From: DATFKA01 sp035268885 | GTDB lineage: Bacteria; Bacteroidota; Bacteroidia; Chitinophagales; Saprospiraceae | Assembly (NCBI GenBank): GCA_035268885.1 | Contig: DATFKA010000080.1 | Span: 1-64,000 of the forward strand | DNA length: 64,000 nt | Direction of reading: 5' to 3' | In this document: piece by piece, positions 17,161 through 26,187 of the stretch | How positions within the stretch are numbered: the first letter of the stretch is position 1 | How the letters are laid out: every line of letters starts with the position of its first letter | Program-made: the position numbers and the translations under genes | Notes under the pieces: generated by a model | What the model was told of the DNA's origin: nothing | Databases searched by the model: none | The model's input: only the letters and a program-made list of their open reading frames with translations

Positions 17161-17433
17161 ATGCAGATCCTAAAATACCTACTCATTTTGCCCATCCGTC
17201 TTTATCAGGTGACCTTATCGCCCCTACTGGGGCACAATAAGTGTCAGTATAGTCCCAGCTGTTCGCATTACACCTTGCAAGCCATTGAAGAATGGGGAGC
17301 ACTAAAGGGTGCCTGGATGGGTATGAAGCGCATTGGCCGCTGCCACCCCTGGGGTGGTCACGGTTTTGATCCGGTGCCCAAGAATCCTGGCAAAGATGCC
17401 AGGCCGGTGTCCTCTAAGAGGATTCAACATTAA
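17161..17433 (+). CDS. yidD: Membrane protein insertion efficiency factor YidD
   Basis: This encodes 90 residues. It contains the whole YidD core: an amphipathic N-terminal helix (ILPIRLYQVTLSP), the Cys-rich CQYSPSCSHY and the C-terminal GRCHPWGGHGFDPVP. YidD is a peripheral inner-membrane protein that helps the YidC/Sec insertase. The gene is usually next to yidC/rnpA; here it is not, which is common in Bacteroidota. It starts 4 nt after the DUF6702 gene. Confidence 0.93.
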   Translation: MQILKYLLILPIRLYQVTLSPLLGHNKCQYSPSCSHYTLQAIEEWGALKGAWMGMKRIGRCHPWGGHGFDPVPKNPGKDARPVSSKRIQH

Positions 17434-17542
17434 CTAAGTCCTTCATTTATAGTTAAACAGCACACTATTATTTTTCTTTTCACCCAAAAACACTTACCTT
17501 CATTATTGACAACCTAAATAAACAAATCATAACACCTTTAAA

Positions 17543-18874
17543 ATGAAATATTTCGTATATTTCTTTCCCTGCCTGTTTTTGTTCTCCCAAGTTAATGCCC
17601 AATCTATTCAGATGACTTTTGAGGAACTCTATCTAGCTGGAGAATCAGATATGAGCCTGGAAGCCCAAGCGGAACAATTGGCCATTAGCCAACAGAGGCC
17701 CATTTGTATTTATTTGGAAAACCAAGTCCTGATCGAAGCAAAAGGGATCGAAGATGACCAACCAATTTATATGGTTATCACTAATTTTTTAGATCCCAGC
17801 CAGGGTGGTCAGTTAATGACTTACAGTGACGTACAAAATAGTTTTGACCTGAGTCAAGCCTATATCAACTACGGGAATGGAGTAACCAGAGACCCCAATG
17901 GATTAATGAGTCCAAAGGCAAGTAGTCTCCGAAATAATCATATAGTACTTTTAATCCCTGAATCTTCGAACGATCGTATAATGGCATTTGATCCTCAAGA
18001 TGGCACCTTGATCAATGCTAATTTTGTAGCTACTGATCCAACCAATCTATCCACACCTATTGCAGCTGTGAGAGCGTCCAATTCTTCGACTGATATTTTG
18101 GTTTCCGACCAGATTGATGACTTGGTTCAGCGATACTCTTCCACTGGCACTTTTGTGGGATCACATGCACCTGTAGGTGGAATCAATACGGCTGTATTAG
18201 ATAATATTAGAGGTATAGATATAAAACAGAATACCCCCGGGAATTTATTAGCTACCGTCGGTAGCGGGGCCAATAATGATGCCATTGCAGAATTTGATAT
18301 AAATGGAAATTTTGTTGGCAACTTTATCAGTAACGGAGCGGGAGGATTAAACAGCCCTTTTGATATTTTCTACTATCCGGAAAATAACGAATATCTGGTA
18401 GGTGGAATAACTAGTGATGCTATTCATCGGTACGATCTTTCTGGAGCTTTTTTAGGGAATTTTGCGAATATCAACACTTTTCCAGAACAAATTGGGATGG
18501 CTGCAAATAGTAATATATTAGTCGCCAATTTTTCAGGCATGGAAGAAGGTATTAATATTTATTCTTCAAATGGCACTAAGATTACCACGCTAGACCCAAT
18601 GGAGCTAGGTGGATATAGAGGAATTTATCAGCTAGGAAATGGTAATTATCTTACTACCAACGGTGGCGGCGTGCACGAAATCACACCAGCCGGTCAGTTT
18701 GTAGAGAGTGAAATAACTGGGGTAAGTGCTCGATTTATCCACGAGTATTCTGAAGAAGATATTGAGGAAGTAGTAGCCAACTTACCTGTTTTTTCCAGAG
18801 GCCAGGTATTTATCTTTTTATTGGCCTTATTACTTCTCAGTACAAGCTTTATATACACTCAGAGAAACGGATAA
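17543..18874 (+). CDS. Exported beta-propeller-like protein with IPTL-CTERM-like tail
   Basis: This encodes 443 residues. It has a signal peptide (YFVYFFPCLFLFSQVNAQ). The region 100-400 has repeated strands of the NHL/SMP-30 propeller type (FVGNFISNGAGG, LVGGITSDAIHRYD). The last 30 residues form a sorting-signal-like tripartite tail: LPVFSRGQ, a hydrophobic stretch FIFLLALLLLSTSFIY, then TQRNG with a basic residue. This resembles the IPTL-CTERM tails sorted by exosortase-like enzymes, although the tail lacks a clear WG pair. Function unknown. It has an AT-rich composition unlike yidD and hemB, so it may have been transferred. Confidence 0.65.
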   Translation: MKYFVYFFPCLFLFSQVNAQSIQMTFEELYLAGESDMSLEAQAEQLAISQQRPICIYLENQVLIEAKGIEDDQPIYMVITNFLDPSQGGQLMTYSDVQNSFDLSQAYINYGNGVTRDPNGLMSPKASSLRNNHIVLLIPESSNDRIMAFDPQDGTLINANFVATDPTNLSTPIAAVRASNSSTDILVSDQIDDLVQRYSSTGTFVGSHAPVGGINTAVLDNIRGIDIKQNTPGNLLATVGSGANNDAIAEFDINGNFVGNFISNGAGGLNSPFDIFYYPENNEYLVGGITSDAIHRYDLSGAFLGNFANINTFPEQIGMAANSNILVANFSGMEEGINIYSSNGTKITTLDPMELGGYRGIYQLGNGNYLTTNGGGVHEITPAGQFVESEITGVSARFIHEYSEEDIEEVVANLPVFSRGQVFIFLLALLLLSTSFIYTQRNG

Positions 18875-18918
18875 ACCACTGATTTTAGGTTAAACTGATC
18901 AAAAAAGCAATTCATTCG

Positions 18919-18949
18919 TTTGTATAATTGATAAATGGAATACATCTTG
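18919..18949 (+). promoter_or_regulatory. Candidate hemB promoter
   Basis: TTTG at 18919-18922 is followed 18 nt later by TACATCTTG (18941-18949). This is near the Bacteroidota pattern TTTG-N19-21-TAnnTTTG but has one extra base in the -7 part. It lies 37 nt upstream of the hemB ATG. Confidence 0.28.
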
Positions 18950-18986
18950 CCATTTAATCAATCTGCAATCTTGAAATATAACATAA

Positions 18987-19955
18987 ATGTTCAGAAGACC
19001 CAGACGTAATCGACAATCTGCCGCTATCCGTGGTATGGCCCAAGAAACGCATTTAAGCCTTGACCATTTGGTCCAACCCCTCTTTCTCGTAGACGGAGAT
19101 AATATCAAACAGGAAGTTAGCTCCTTACCCGGCAACTATCGAATGTCGATTGATCAGGTCCTGAAAGAGGTCGAGGAGTGTATAAATTTGGGGCTTCGTA
19201 ACTTTATTATGTTTCCAGCCGTCGATGAAAAGCTAAAGGATAAGATTGCCTCGTATAGCTATGCCGAAGAGAATTTCTATTTACACGCGGCGCGCAAGCT
19301 AAAAGAAGCCTTCCCGGAGATAGCCTTGATCAGTGACGTGGCCATGGACCCCTACAGCTCCGACGGCCACGACGGCTACGTGGAGGATGGTAAGATCCAC
19401 AATGATAAATCACTGCCCATTCTGACTAAAATGGCCCGGGCACAGGCACAAGCCGGCTTCGATATCCTGGGACCTTCGGATATGATGGACGGTCGCGTGG
19501 GGGCCATCCGCGAAGCCCTGGACAAAGAAGGCTATACCGATACGGGCATCATGTCTTATACCGCTAAGTACGCCAGTGCTTTTTATGGTCCTTTCCGCGA
19601 TGCACTGGACTCTGCTCCTAAAGCGGGAGATAAAAAGACCTACCAGATGAACCCCGCTAATAAACGCGAAGCGCTGATCGAAGGGGAACTCGACACCCAG
19701 GAAGGCGCCGATTATCTTATGGTGAAACCCGCTTTGAATTATCTGGATGTAATCCACACCCTGAAAGATAACTTCGACTTACCCATTGCTGCCTACCACG
19801 TCAGTGGCGAATGCGCTATGCTAATCGCGGCTGCCCAAAAGGGCTGGTTGGATTTTGACAAGGCCATGCCAGAGACGCTAATTTCCCTAAGGCGAGCGGG
19901 AACGGATGTGATTATCACCTATTTTGCCAAAAATTATGCGGAGATAATAAAGTAA
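18987..19955 (+). CDS. hemB: Porphobilinogen synthase (delta-aminolevulinic acid dehydratase)
   Basis: This encodes 322 residues, a normal HemB length. The enzyme condenses two 5-aminolevulinate molecules to porphobilinogen, the second common step of tetrapyrrole synthesis. It has a TIM barrel with the two Schiff-base lysines: SYTAKYAS (Lys194) and MVKPAL (Lys247). The metal-site segment reads DVAMDPYSSDGHDG (117-130), where zinc enzymes have a Cys-rich triad; the Asp version indicates the magnesium-dependent type. It is monocistronic, followed within 20 nt by a pseudogene on the opposite strand. Confidence 0.96.
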   Translation: MFRRPRRNRQSAAIRGMAQETHLSLDHLVQPLFLVDGDNIKQEVSSLPGNYRMSIDQVLKEVEECINLGLRNFIMFPAVDEKLKDKIASYSYAEENFYLHAARKLKEAFPEIALISDVAMDPYSSDGHDGYVEDGKIHNDKSLPILTKMARAQAQAGFDILGPSDMMDGRVGAIREALDKEGYTDTGIMSYTAKYASAFYGPFRDALDSAPKAGDKKTYQMNPANKREALIEGELDTQEGADYLMVKPALNYLDVIHTLKDNFDLPIAAYHVSGECAMLIAAAQKGWLDFDKAMPETLISLRRAGTDVIITYFAKNYAEIIK

Positions 19956-19973
19956 CTGAGCTTAATTAGAAAC

Positions 19974-20222
19974 TCAATTAAACAGCATCAACCAAAAAGA
20001 AACGCCCCACATACCTGTGAGATCAATGTATTGAATCAACCAGATATTACTATTTTGGGAATAAGCCGACAGGTGAGTCCCCATGGTGAATTCCAGGTCT
20101 AAATATATCCATTCCCATAACATCCAGATCAGCGGAAACAACCAAAGTGCGCGATCAAAGCCGATACGTTTTTGTAGGAAGAAAAAAGGAAGAAATGGTA
20201 TTGTAAAATAGCATTTTCCCAA
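19974..20222 (-). pseudogene. Fragment of apolipoprotein N-acyltransferase (lnt)
   Basis: The 82-residue frame carries a recognisable internal piece of Lnt: membrane helix IGFDRALWLFPLIWMLWEW, then THLSAYSQNSNIWLIQYID and TGMWGVSFWLMLFN. Full Lnt is about 500 residues; the N-terminal helices and the whole nitrilase catalytic domain (Glu-Lys-Cys) are absent. The piece ends at a TGA 19 nt from hemB. Its upstream end is fused at about 20222-20235 to a 7TM-DISM fragment in another reading frame, so it has no proper start. It was probably left by a deletion. Confidence 0.6.
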
Positions 20223-20224
20223 AC

Positions 20225-20593
20225 CGCATAAGCAATGATAGAGTCATTAATAAAACTGCAATCGAAGACCCATTGCTGCTGTTCCAATAATTGGTTTTGC
20301 AAGCTGATTTTTATCCAGGGCCTATTTCTTCCAGGAAAAGAGGTACGCTCGAACTTCGCAAGCGGTTGCCAATTGTTGACCAGAGTCTTATTTTGTAAAT
20401 CTGAGAACTGGTACTCATCATTTGGATCAAATAGAATAAAGGCATCGTCTACCAGGAAGATTTCGTGGTAAAAGGTATCAATTGAATAGACCAGGGTGTC
20501 AGAATGAGGCAATGGAGCCTGTGCCTTAGCTCCCAGGATCACTAAGAAAAGTCCTAATGTTAGGCAAATTAGTTTCCTTAACGCATCGATCAT
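20225..20593 (-). pseudogene. N-terminal fragment of a 7TM-DISM-type sensor protein
   Basis: From the ATG at 20593 the frame encodes a signal peptide (about 1-25, ending AKAQA) and the beginning of a periplasmic sensor domain with the phrases RPWIKISLQNQL and WVFDCSFINDSI, which resemble the 7TMR-DISMED2 domain of Bacteroidota sensors. After about residue 120 the frame enters sequence that in another frame encodes an lnt fragment and it ends at a stop at 20129. The seven membrane helices and any kinase or cyclase domain are missing, so this is a truncated gene. Confidence 0.55.
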
Positions 20594-20730
20594 GCCTATA
20601 GATACTTTAAACAAACCTTCCGATCGTACAAAATACGGATTTTTGCAAGACCGATAGCTTTATCTATAAAGGTGACCAAAAGATTGTAGAATAAAGCCTA
20701 TGCTTACCATACCTGTGCTGAACTAAACAG

Positions 20731-20772
20731 AAAAATGGTTGAAGCCTCCGGAGAGACGCTTCAACCATTTTT
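20731..20772 (-). terminator. Rho-independent terminator of the sigma-factor gene
   Basis: A perfect 15-bp stem, AAAAATGGTTGAAGC (20731-20745) with its reverse complement (20758-20772), and a 12-nt loop. T-runs follow on both strands. It lies 46 nt beyond the stop of the sigma gene at 20818 and could also stop transcription from the other side. Confidence 0.88.
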
Positions 20773-20817
20773 AATTATGCGTAAACAGGATATGTTCTAA
20801 GTATCAGTTTTACTAGC

Positions 20818-21399
20818 TTACTGCAGTACCACTTCTTTTTCTTCAATCATCTTGCGAATATTGATCAGTGCGTAGCGCATACGACCCAGCGCCGTATTGA
20901 TACTTACGCGCGTCAGTTTCGCAATTTCTTTAAAGCTCATATCTGCGTAGTGGCGCAAGATGACTACTTCGCGTTGTTCGGGAGGTAGCATATCGACCAA
21001 CTTACGTACTTTATCGTGCGTCTGACTGCGGATGATGTCCTGTTCCGCGTTAAGTTCAGGAGATTGTAGTACATCGAAGATATCAAAGGTCTCCGTGGGA
21101 GAAAGTTTTGGACGACGTTTACTCCGGCGGAAATAATCCACGCACATATTATAAGAGATACGCATAGCCCACTGCAGGAATTTACCTTCGTGGTTGTATT
21201 TTCCTTTACGTAAGGTGTCGATGATCTTAATAAAGACTTCCTGGAAGATATCTTCCGCGAGGCTTTGATCTTTTACAAAAAGGTAAATGGAAGTGAAAAT
21301 TTTCTGTTGATGGCGATTCAGAAGAACTTCGAATGCCTTATCATTTCCATCGAGATACTCAGCAATAAGCCGTTGGTCATTTAGTGTTGAAACTTGCAT
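20818..21399 (-). CDS. RNA polymerase sigma-70 factor, ECF family
   Basis: This encodes 193 residues. Region 2 has the core-binding and -10 helix phrase QSLAEDIFQEVFIKII and the melting-region LQWAMRISYNMCVDYFRR; region 4 has LPPEQREVVILRHYADMSFKEIAKLTRVSINTALGRMRYALINIRK, an HTH that reads a -35. There is no anti-sigma gene next to it, so it is a stand-alone ECF sigma, as often seen in Bacteroidota where this one is well conserved. It ends at a strong terminator. A TATATTTG -7 element lies about 136 nt upstream. Confidence 0.92.
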   Translation of the reverse strand: MQVSTLNDQRLIAEYLDGNDKAFEVLLNRHQQKIFTSIYLFVKDQSLAEDIFQEVFIKIIDTLRKGKYNHEGKFLQWAMRISYNMCVDYFRRSKRRPKLSPTETFDIFDVLQSPELNAEQDIIRSQTHDKVRKLVDMLPPEQREVVILRHYADMSFKEIAKLTRVSINTALGRMRYALINIRKMIEEKEVVLQ

Positions 21400-21534
21400 A
21401 ACTAAACAGTTTGAAATTGTAATGGGATCAATTACTTGTTAATATGAAATATTGTTTAGTGTAGAAGTTTCTTGCTATAGACTCTTGTATTAATTTAGAA
21501 ATGACCGGAAAGAATTTTCCGTTTGATTACATAT

Positions 21535-21542
21535 CAAATATA
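21535..21542 (-). promoter_or_regulatory. Candidate -7 element for the sigma-factor gene
   Basis: On the minus strand this reads TATATTTG, a perfect TAnnTTTG match. The nearest TTG upstream leaves 24 nt, longer than the usual 19-21. It implies a leader of about 130 nt. The surrounding 21400-21708 stretch is AT-rich and holds no gene. Confidence 0.38.
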
Positions 21543-21708
21543 AATGCAAAATTCAAAAGTCCATAGCAATACCGCTATTTTTTTAAAATCTTAACAGAAA
21601 TTAACGAAATCGTGTAAGATATCTTGCATTCAGATAGTAGAAATTCTGCACTTTTCTACGAAAACAAGGGATTTAAGGAGCTAAATTTTGAATTTGCCCC
21701 CAAAAAAT

Positions 21709-21749
21709 AAAAGCCTACAAAGCGGCGAAATACCGTCTTGTAGGCTTTT
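21709..21749 (-). terminator. Rho-independent terminator of sdhCAB
   Basis: A perfect 12-bp stem, AAAAGCCTACAA (21709-21720) with TTGTAGGCTTTT (21738-21749), with T-rich flanks on both strands. It lies 23 nt past the sdhB stop codon, in the right place for the minus-strand operon. Confidence 0.88.
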
Positions 21750-21771
21750 TTAGCGAAAGCTATACCCCTTA

Positions 21772-22527
21772 TCAGGCAGATTCCTTAGCGGAAAAAGAAG
21801 AAGAGAGGTATTCGGTATTCATAATGGCGATGTTCTCTACAGAAATACCTTTGGGACATTCCGCTTCGCAGGCACCGATGTTTGAACAGAAGCCAAAGCC
21901 CTCTTCATCCATCTGTGCGACCATCTTTTGCGCGCGACGCTTAGCTTCCACTTCACCCTGTGGCAAAGTAGCCAGGTGAGCAACCTTCGCACTAACGAAG
22001 AGCATAGCCGAAGCATTTGGACAGGCAGCCACACAGGCACCACAACCAATACAAGCGGCTGCGTCAAAGGCCATCGCCGCCGTCTCTTTCTCTACCGGAA
22101 TGGCATTGGCATCTTGCGCCTGGCCGGTATTTACTGAAACGTAACCTCCCGCCTGGATAATGCGATCAAAAGAATCGCGGTTTACCACCAGGTCTTTCAT
22201 CACGGGGAAGGAAGAGGCCCGGAAAGGCTCAATTGTAATGGTATCTCCGTCCTTGAAGTGACGCATATGCAACTGACAGGCGGTTGTACCCGCGTTGGGT
22301 CCGTGCGGGTGGCCGTTGATGACCATACTACAGGTGCCACAGATACCTTCCCGACAATCGTGTTCGAAGGCCACCGGCTCTTTCTTCTGTGCAATCAGTT
22401 GTTCGTTGAGTACGTCGAGCATCTCGAGGAAAGACATATGTTCGGTCACATTGTCCAGCTCGTATTTTACGAACGCTCCTTTTTTATACTGGCCTCCTTC
22501 GCGCCAGATTTTTAGTGTCAATTTCAT
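21772..22527 (-). CDS. sdhB: Succinate dehydrogenase/fumarate reductase iron-sulfur subunit
   Basis: This encodes 251 residues. It carries the electrons from the flavoprotein to the quinone site through three clusters: [2Fe-2S] ligands Cys58, Cys63, Cys66 and Cys84 (CREGICGTC and later TACQ), and the ferredoxin-type sets CIGCGACVAACP (159-170) and CSNIGACEAECPKG (214-227) for [4Fe-4S] and [3Fe-4S]. It is the last gene of sdhCAB, 51 nt after sdhA, and ends at a rho-independent terminator. Confidence 0.96.
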   Translation of the reverse strand: MKLTLKIWREGGQYKKGAFVKYELDNVTEHMSFLEMLDVLNEQLIAQKKEPVAFEHDCREGICGTCSMVINGHPHGPNAGTTACQLHMRHFKDGDTITIEPFRASSFPVMKDLVVNRDSFDRIIQAGGYVSVNTGQAQDANAIPVEKETAAMAFDAAACIGCGACVAACPNASAMLFVSAKVAHLATLPQGEVEAKRRAQKMVAQMDEEGFGFCSNIGACEAECPKGISVENIAIMNTEYLSSSFSAKESA

Positions 22528-22578
22528 ATCTATCTATTTGAACATCCCGGTCGAAGCCAGGATGCAACCTTAAATGAA

Positions 22579-24585
22579 TTATTTGTACGAACGCGTCTTC
22601 AGCTCTACATTTTCGAAGACCAACTCTTCTTTGTGCATAACGGGCGCTTTACCGTCGCCGGGGTATTCCCAGGCAGCTACGTAGGCAAAGTCTTCATCGT
22701 TACGCAGCGCTTCTCCTTCTTCGGTCTGGAATTCTTCGCGGAAGTGACCACCACAAGACTCTTCGCGATTCAAGGCATCGTAGCACATGGTTTCTCCCAG
22801 TTCGAAATAATCAGCAACCCGCAGGGCTTTTTCCAATTCAGGATTATAGTCATTAGCTTCCCCGGGTACAAAGACATCGCTGTAGAATTCTTCTTTCAGG
22901 GCTTTGATCTCTTTGATAGCCAGATTCAGGCCATCGGCGTTACGGGACATACCACAGTTGTCCCACATGATCTTACCCAAACGGCGGTGGAAACTCTCGA
23001 CCGACTGATTCCCCTGGACACTCATCAATTTGTCAATGCGCTCCTGGGTATCGCGCTCCGCGTCTTGGAATTCTGATAACTCCGGACTAATTTCTGGCGT
23101 GCGAATCTCATTACTAAGGAACTGACCAATTGTGTAAGGCAGTACAAAGTAGCCATCGGCCAGACCTTGCATCAATGCCGAAGCTCCCAGCCGGTTGGCA
23201 CCGTGGTCGGAGAAATTAGCCTCTCCCATGGCGAAAAGACCAGGGATATTCGTTTCCAGATTGTAGTCTACCCAGATGCCCCCCATGGTGTAGTGTACCG
23301 CAGGATAGATTTTCATCGGATAAACGTATGGGTCTTCACCGGTAATCTTTTCGTACATTTCGAAAAGGTTACCGTATTTTTCTTCGATGACGGCTTTACC
23401 CAATTTGGTTATGGTGGCTTCATCCGCATCGTGCATACCCTGCGAGGTCGCCTTGGACTTACCATAACGATCAATCGCTGCGGAGAAGTCCAGATAAACG
23501 GCCAGTCCGGTTGGTGCTACCCCCAGTCCTTCGTCACAGGCTACTTTAGCTGCGCGCGAAGCCACGTCGCGTGGTACCAGGTTCCCAAAGGCAGGATATC
23601 TTCTCTCCAGGTAATAATCTCTATCTTCTTCAGCAATATCCAGGGCGGTCTTATTACCTTCCCGGATCGCTTTGGCATCTTCTTGTGATTGAGGTACCCA
23701 TACCCGACCGTCATTACGCAGCGACTCTGACATCAGCGTCAATTTGGACTGGTATTCTCCGGATACCGGAATACAGGTAGGGTGAATTTGTGTAAAGCAA
23801 GGATTCGCCATCAGGGCGCCGCGCCGCACGGCTCTCCAGGCGGCGGTTACGTTGCAGTTCATAGCGTTGGTCGACAGGTAGAAAACATTTCCGTAACCAC
23901 CCGACGCCAGTACCACGGCGTGTCCGGCAAAACGCTCCAGCTTACCATTCAGTAAGTTGCGGGCGATTATCCCTCTGGCCTTACCATCTACTTTTACCAA
24001 ATCCAGCATCTCATGGCGATTGTACAACTGTACATTACCAAGTGATACCTGACGGGAAAGCGCTTGATAAGCTCCCAGCAATAATTGCTGTCCGGTCTGT
24101 CCCCGGGCGTAGAAAGTACGACTCACCTGCACCCCACCGAAAGAACGGTTGGACAGGAGTCCGCCGTATTCACGGGCGAAAGGGACGCCCTGGGCGACGG
24201 CCTGGTCGATAATGTTTCGACTCACCTCTGCCAGACGGTGTACGTTGGATTCCCGGGAGCGGTAGTCCCCACCCTTAATGGTATCGTAGAATAGACGGTA
24301 GACACTGTCTCCGTCGTTTTGATAGTTCTTAGCGGCGTTGATTCCCCCCTGGGCTGCAATGGAGTGTGCCCGACGAGGGCTATCGTGGAAGGTAAATACC
24401 TTTACTTTATATCCCAGCTCGCCTAAGGTGGCGGCGGCGGAAGCACCGGCCAGTCCGGTACCAACGACAATAATTTCAATTCTGCGTTTGTTATTTGGCG
24501 CCACCAGATTCATGGTAGAACGGTAGTTGACCCATTTATCTCCGAGTGGGCCCGGTGGTACTTTACTATCTAGCTTGATGCTCAT
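22579..24585 (-). CDS. sdhA: Succinate dehydrogenase/fumarate reductase flavoprotein subunit
   Basis: This encodes 668 residues, the long form common in Bacteroidota and epsilon-proteobacteria. It oxidises succinate to fumarate, or the reverse, with covalently bound FAD. The Rossmann motif GTGLAG (42-47), the FAD-linking His74 in RRAHSIAAQGG, and the active-site segments HPTCIPVSG and MGGIWVDYN with the late HGANRLGAS are all visible. It is the middle gene of sdhCAB (34 nt after sdhC). Annotators may also call it frdA; direction cannot be read from sequence. Confidence 0.96.
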   Translation of the reverse strand: MSIKLDSKVPPGPLGDKWVNYRSTMNLVAPNNKRRIEIIVVGTGLAGASAAATLGELGYKVKVFTFHDSPRRAHSIAAQGGINAAKNYQNDGDSVYRLFYDTIKGGDYRSRESNVHRLAEVSRNIIDQAVAQGVPFAREYGGLLSNRSFGGVQVSRTFYARGQTGQQLLLGAYQALSRQVSLGNVQLYNRHEMLDLVKVDGKARGIIARNLLNGKLERFAGHAVVLASGGYGNVFYLSTNAMNCNVTAAWRAVRRGALMANPCFTQIHPTCIPVSGEYQSKLTLMSESLRNDGRVWVPQSQEDAKAIREGNKTALDIAEEDRDYYLERRYPAFGNLVPRDVASRAAKVACDEGLGVAPTGLAVYLDFSAAIDRYGKSKATSQGMHDADEATITKLGKAVIEEKYGNLFEMYEKITGEDPYVYPMKIYPAVHYTMGGIWVDYNLETNIPGLFAMGEANFSDHGANRLGASALMQGLADGYFVLPYTIGQFLSNEIRTPEISPELSEFQDAERDTQERIDKLMSVQGNQSVESFHRRLGKIMWDNCGMSRNADGLNLAIKEIKALKEEFYSDVFVPGEANDYNPELEKALRVADYFELGETMCYDALNREESCGGHFREEFQTEEGEALRNDEDFAYVAAWEYPGDGKAPVMHKEELVFENVELKTRSYK

Positions 24586-24619
24586 AATAATATGATTATT
24601 TTTATTTTTCAGATATAGA

Positions 24620-25321
24620 TTATTGACCTGGAATCACCTTAAACTCTGGTAGTGGATAAATATCCAGGTGCATGAGTATCGGGATCAGCGCAAACAACAG
24701 GGGCACAACAATGGAAAAAGCCATCCCTATTCCTCTAATCAATTTATTGTATTTCCCTTTGCGTAAGCCCAGGGTCTGAAAAGCGGATTGAAATCCGTGC
24801 GTCAGGTGCCAGGCTAATGCTATACAACCCAATACATAAACGATAACCACCCAAGGTTGTTGAAAAGTCTCCCGAACGATTTCAAAGTGGCTCATCTGCT
24901 CCGCCATATCGGTGAATTTAAACCAGTACCAGAACTGTCCCATGTGGATGGCGATAAAGAAGAAGATCAAGGTTCCCAGCAGGGCCATATTACGGCTGGC
25001 CCAGGTCGTATCATCGGAGGAAGATTTTACTGCGTACTTTATATTCCCCCTGGCTTTACGGTTTTTCCACCAAATACTGATTCCTTTGTAAGTATGGGCC
25101 AGAATAGAAACATACAGAATCCAGGCAACTACTTTGATGAGGAGATTAGTACCCATAACCTCAGAATAAGCATTGAATTCCTCTCCCGGGTGCTCATTGA
25201 TCAGTAACAGTAAATTACCCAATAAGTGAACGATCAGGAACAAAATCAGGAAGAGACCCGTAATAGCTACCAGAAACTTATTCCCAATAGAGGAGTGCAA
25301 AAATTTATTAAATCCACTCAT
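24620..25321 (-). CDS. sdhC: Succinate dehydrogenase cytochrome b subunit (b558 type)
   Basis: This encodes 233 residues with five membrane helices. Conserved haem-ligand His residues lie in helices: IVHLLGNLL, LAHTYKG, IAIHMGQF and LAWHLTHGFQSAFQTLG. This is the single-subunit diheme b558 family (TIGR02046 type), which replaces the SdhC/SdhD pair and anchors SdhA/SdhB to the inner membrane and reacts with quinone. It is the first gene of the operon, with a well-formed promoter at 25436-25467. Confidence 0.95.
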   Translation of the reverse strand: MSGFNKFLHSSIGNKFLVAITGLFLILFLIVHLLGNLLLLINEHPGEEFNAYSEVMGTNLLIKVVAWILYVSILAHTYKGISIWWKNRKARGNIKYAVKSSSDDTTWASRNMALLGTLIFFFIAIHMGQFWYWFKFTDMAEQMSHFEIVRETFQQPWVVIVYVLGCIALAWHLTHGFQSAFQTLGLRKGKYNKLIRGIGMAFSIVVPLLFALIPILMHLDIYPLPEFKVIPGQ

Positions 25322-25435
25322 ACGTTTGGCTTTTTGTTTTTTGTTTAGTTTAGCGAAGTCTTCTACAGAACATTTAATACCTTTGCGGAAAATGATCCAG
25401 AAAATCTTCCGTTGTTTATAGAATAAAGTTTGTTA

Positions 25436-25467
25436 CAAATCTACTTGTTTAAGCTTATTCGCCCAAT
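25436..25467 (-). promoter_or_regulatory. Promoter of sdhCAB
   Basis: On the minus strand ATTG (25467-25464) is followed after exactly 20 nt by TAGATTTG (25443-25436), a full match to the Bacteroidota housekeeping promoter TTG-N19-21-TAnnTTTG. It implies a leader of about 110 nt before the sdhC ATG at 25321. The rest of 25322-25584 shows no gene. Confidence 0.6.
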
Positions 25468-25584
25468 TCAAGTTTAATTTTCTACCGCTATCCATATTTA
25501 TTTAGAATGAATTCAAATTAGCGGGTTTATTTAATTTTCACAGCTACCCAATTTTGAGCTAGAAATCAAAATCAAGATTAGTAC

Positions 25585-26091
25585 ATGAGTCAAGAACCAC
25601 CAAAAATTTCATTCCCCGACTTTATCTCGGCTTTCCCGCCCATCGAACTTCCAATCACTCTGACGGACGAAACCATTCATTTATTCAATAAGACCAACCC
25701 TCCTTTTCCCGCTCCCATGGTAGAGCAATATCTCATCCCGCTAGAGCAGGGAGAGATCGATGAATATACGGAATTTGTTCCTTGTTTTTCCATTTCAGAT
25801 ACCTACGATTTTTTAGCCGTGGTTTATTGGAAGGGCGGACTCATGAATCACCAGTATATAATGGCTACTTTCACTAAAAAAGCGGAATTGATCGACAAAA
25901 GGGTGATTGCGGGAACTTTCAGTGATAATGAGTTGTTAGTAACCTCAGTAGCTACGATTGATCCAGATTGGGAAATTTTAATCGTATCTGGTAAACAACC
26001 CGCCCAGGAAAAATTCAAATTCGATGCCACTAAGAGCACTCGCCAGCGACTTGAAATTTTGCCGGAAGGCAAGATTATCAATATGCAATAA
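25585..26091 (+). CDS. Conserved-looking hypothetical protein, cytoplasmic
   Basis: This encodes 168 residues without a signal peptide or membrane helix. The start ATG follows an AT-rich spacer. The sequence alternates beta strands and short loops (YDFLAVVYWKGGLMNHQYIMATFTKK, split here by a GG turn) and ends EILPEGKIINMQ, so it is probably one compact beta-rich domain. No family is recognised. It lies 96 nt upstream of the RNase R gene on the same strand and may share its transcript. Confidence 0.65.
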   Translation: MSQEPPKISFPDFISAFPPIELPITLTDETIHLFNKTNPPFPAPMVEQYLIPLEQGEIDEYTEFVPCFSISDTYDFLAVVYWKGGLMNHQYIMATFTKKAELIDKRVIAGTFSDNELLVTSVATIDPDWEILIVSGKQPAQEKFKFDATKSTRQRLEILPEGKIINMQ

Positions 26092-26187
26092 ATTCATTAC
26101 ATTAGACTTTATAAAAATTCATTCCTTCCCGGACTCTCCTCAAGAAGAGCTACTAAAACCCAAGTAGAAAACGTAACACCCAAAGCA

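Noticed and set aside
17386..17403. Hairpin CCTGGC/GCCAGG as terminator of yidD
   Set aside because: It lies inside the coding sequence and lacks a T-run.
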